Shown: piece by piece, positions 63,501 to 64,000 of the stretch | Layout: every line of letters starts with the position of its first letter | How positions within the stretch are numbered: the stretch's first letter is position 1 | Made by a program: the position numbers and the translations under genes | Assembly: GCF_001750145.1 (NCBI RefSeq) | Contig: NZ_CP015732.1 | Coordinates: forward strand, 4,030,001-4,094,000 | Length of the DNA stretch: 64,000 nt | Source: Arthrobacter sp. U41 | Lineage (GTDB): Bacteria > Actinomycetota > Actinomycetes > Actinomycetales > Micrococcaceae | Direction of reading: 5' to 3' | Notes under the pieces: model-generated | The model's database searches: none | Told to the model about the DNA's origin: nothing | The model's input: only the letters and a program-made list of their open reading frames with translations

Positions 63501-64000
63501 TCCGCCCCAGGTCCCCCGTGCGGTAAATCCGGCCGGAGGGATTGTTTCCGATCCCGAGGAAATCCGGAATGAACGCCCGCTCAGTCAGATCCGGTCGGTT
63601 GACATAACCCCGGGCCAGGCCCACGCCGGCGAGTCCGATTTCCCCCGATTCCCCGGATGGCAAGGCCCGGGAATCATCAGGGTCCAGAATGACAGCCGAG
63701 TAGGTGGGCAGCGGCACTCCCAGCGACACCGGGCTGTCGGGGTCAAGGACGGCCCACGTGGCCGTGACGGTCGCCTCGGTGGGCCCGTAGACGTTCAGGA
63801 AGCGACGGCCGGGGCGGTGCCAGCGGGTGACCAGATCCCGGGGGCACGCCTCCCCGGAGACCAGCAGGAACCGCAGGCCTGGCAGGTCTTCGTCAAGGGT
63901 CGCCAGGAGTGTCGGTACGCAGCAAAGGGCTGTGATGCTCTTTTCCTGCAGGTACTCAGCAAGCTCGGCACCCAGCAGGCTGGGTCCGCTCGGCTTGGGC
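60565..64000 (-). CDS. Pls/PosA-family non-ribosomal peptide synthetase, N terminus outside window
   Basis: At least 1144 residues. The reading frame is open to the right edge, so the start lies beyond 64000. The adenylation domain shows NVYGPTEATV, YRTGDLGRI, GRIDTQVKIRGYRIELTEIE and the catalytic Lys in ASGKVDRKRLP. A carrier domain (FFNDLGADSLLMAH) has the phosphopantetheine Ser. Six or more membrane helices in the middle alternate with left-handed beta-helix regions (IGENTVIHKN, VGENCLLGTKVMV), and the C terminus has further hexapeptide repeats (IGDDCALNEGTVIQG). This is the layout of epsilon-poly-lysine synthetase-type enzymes, which polymerise one amino acid by isopeptide bonds. The monomer is not readable here. 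Confidence 0.85.
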   Translation of the reverse strand, partial: PKPSGPSLLGAELAEYLQEKSITALCCVPTLLATLDEDLPGLRFLLVSGEACPRDLVTRWHRPGRRFLNVYGPTEATVTATWAVLDPDSPVSLGVPLPTYSAVILDPDDSRALPSGESGEIGLAGVGLARGYVNRPDLTERAFIPDFLGIGNNPSGRIYRTGDLGRINAAGEIEYFGRIDTQVKIRGYRIELTEIESFLLQLPGIAQAVVQTFEPERGSVELAAYYTLRKDVVSIDAREIRQMLRTRLPGYMVPGYFEQLESMPMMASGKVDRKRLPQPTHRLSLAGNGSYTAPATESEKALAEQLGAVLGLEKVSTDAHFFNDLGADSLLMAHFCARVRKETGLPSAAMQDVYKHPTVRQLAECLEARGIEAELVPAGPSADLVPPPSLPRASSFQYFLCGTIQLLVFLGYTMYAAWLLVFGFLWASGGTSPIDMWLRSVGFGAATFVVLSLTPVLAKWVLVGRWKPGLIQIWSLDYVRFWAVKTLTRANPLVLFAGSPLYVVYLRMLGAKIGKGVVIFSRTVPVCTDLLTIGENTVIHKNSFFLCYRARPGVLEKGPVTFGRNVLVSEKTTFDIGTSMGDDSQLGHASALQTNQAVPDGESWHGSPAERTSTQFRRVPEANCSTRRRVIFSLLQLFNRLVLVVPVFVLGLASFLPSYLETGHLQLGALEFFVDTALVTLVLFIAGLIGGLIFVLSVPRLLNLFLTPDKVYPLYGVHYSLQRMMAGISNAGVYKNLFGDSSYIVHYLQALGYDLGKVVQTGSNFGPAVAHESPFLSTVGSGTMASDGLNMMNADFSSTSFRLSRVSVAGRNFLGNDITFPIGARVGENCLLGTKVMVPIDGPVRSDVGLLGSPPFEIPRSVQRDAQFSEDKLEEAKNRLLPAKNRYNIRSMALFLTIRWFMIYTATLSGAVAVSAHGYIGVLAISGTMLGFMLFSTFFSILVERSVMGFRSLKPEYCSIYDHYFWKHERLWKLLTGAPFGGTPFKSGFMRLLGVKVGKRLYDAGCGIPEKTLVSIGDDCALNEGTVIQGHSLEDGTFKSGRIVLGNRCTVGVEAFVHYGVTMGDGSTLEADAFLMKGEDVPENTTYVGNPAREVSHPQRDRRPAPLPSGPRHRALPATAGRSLTPARAAHGAHSPRRHKAVRI

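Overview
The window is high-GC DNA, about two thirds G+C, densely packed with genes. It looks like the chromosome of a Micrococcaceae actinobacterium of the Arthrobacter/Pseudarthrobacter type. The evidence is actinobacterial gene families (an LtbR/NdgR-type IclR regulator beside leuCD, DUF3515, a sunset-domain protein, Mqo, a class F-like sortase), strong C/G third-position bias, and a gene order that follows the rsmD-recG-DAK2-thiL-ddl-gpsA-leuD-leuC-ltbR ... leuB-serA ... ilvC-ilvN-ilvB order of Mycobacterium tuberculosis. No phage, insertion sequence, rRNA operon or CRISPR array was seen.

Layout. 1-875: 3' part of a NitT/TauT-type substrate-binding protein, closed by a 19-bp bidirectional terminator. 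943-5993 (minus): rsmD, recG, a DAK2 protein and thiL. 6044-9382: dTDP-rhamnose block, with rmlB and a fused rmlC-rmlD on minus and rmlA divergent on plus. 9454-14331: DUF3515 lipoprotein, then murA-plsC-gpsA-ddl on minus (wall and phospholipid precursors). 14580-17551: leuCD facing an IclR regulator across a small operator. 17569-25863: DUF1697 protein, two linked membrane GTPases, tRNA-Glu and tRNA-Gln, a heptad-repeat membrane protein, a HAD hydrolase and gltX. 25995-30427: FAH-family enzyme, metallo-hydrolase, DUF1304 protein, ilvE, leuB. 30642-32166: a sortase and a sortase-substrate-like surface protein. 32611-37733: metG and a MacB/FtsX-type ABC exporter. 37938-45320: serA, ilvC, ilvN, ilvB with an attenuated leader, and ilvD. 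45449-48671: LysR regulator, sunset-domain membrane protein, PQQ-type sugar dehydrogenase lipoprotein. 48788-53720: tRNA-Lys, an orphan MbcA/ParS-like protein, small membrane proteins, a Usp, a MarR regulator divergent from bcp, tRNA-Leu and a fasciclin lipoprotein. 53930-64000: peptide-type binding protein, mqo, an RND exporter, and a Pls/PosA-type single-module NRPS that runs off the right edge.

The main theme is branched-chain amino-acid synthesis. leuB, leuCD, ilvB, ilvN, ilvC, ilvD and ilvE all lie within 31 kb, with serA among them. Two layers of control can be read from the sequence. The first is a short motif (GTCTCA-Y-TATCTG-like) shared by the leuC/ltbR, leuB and ilvB upstream regions, which suggests one regulon for the IclR protein. 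The second is a 23-codon leader peptide with Val-Val-Val-Leu followed by a rho-independent terminator ahead of ilvB, which is classic attenuation.

The most interesting accessory features are: the sortase pair, whose substrate ends in NVQTA instead of LPXTG and whose enzyme lacks an obvious catalytic arginine; the repeated ACTCGG/GTACTC boxes upstream of it; the Pls/PosA synthetase, whose family makes isopeptide-linked poly-amino acids; and two long intergenic palindromes that may be dispersed elements.
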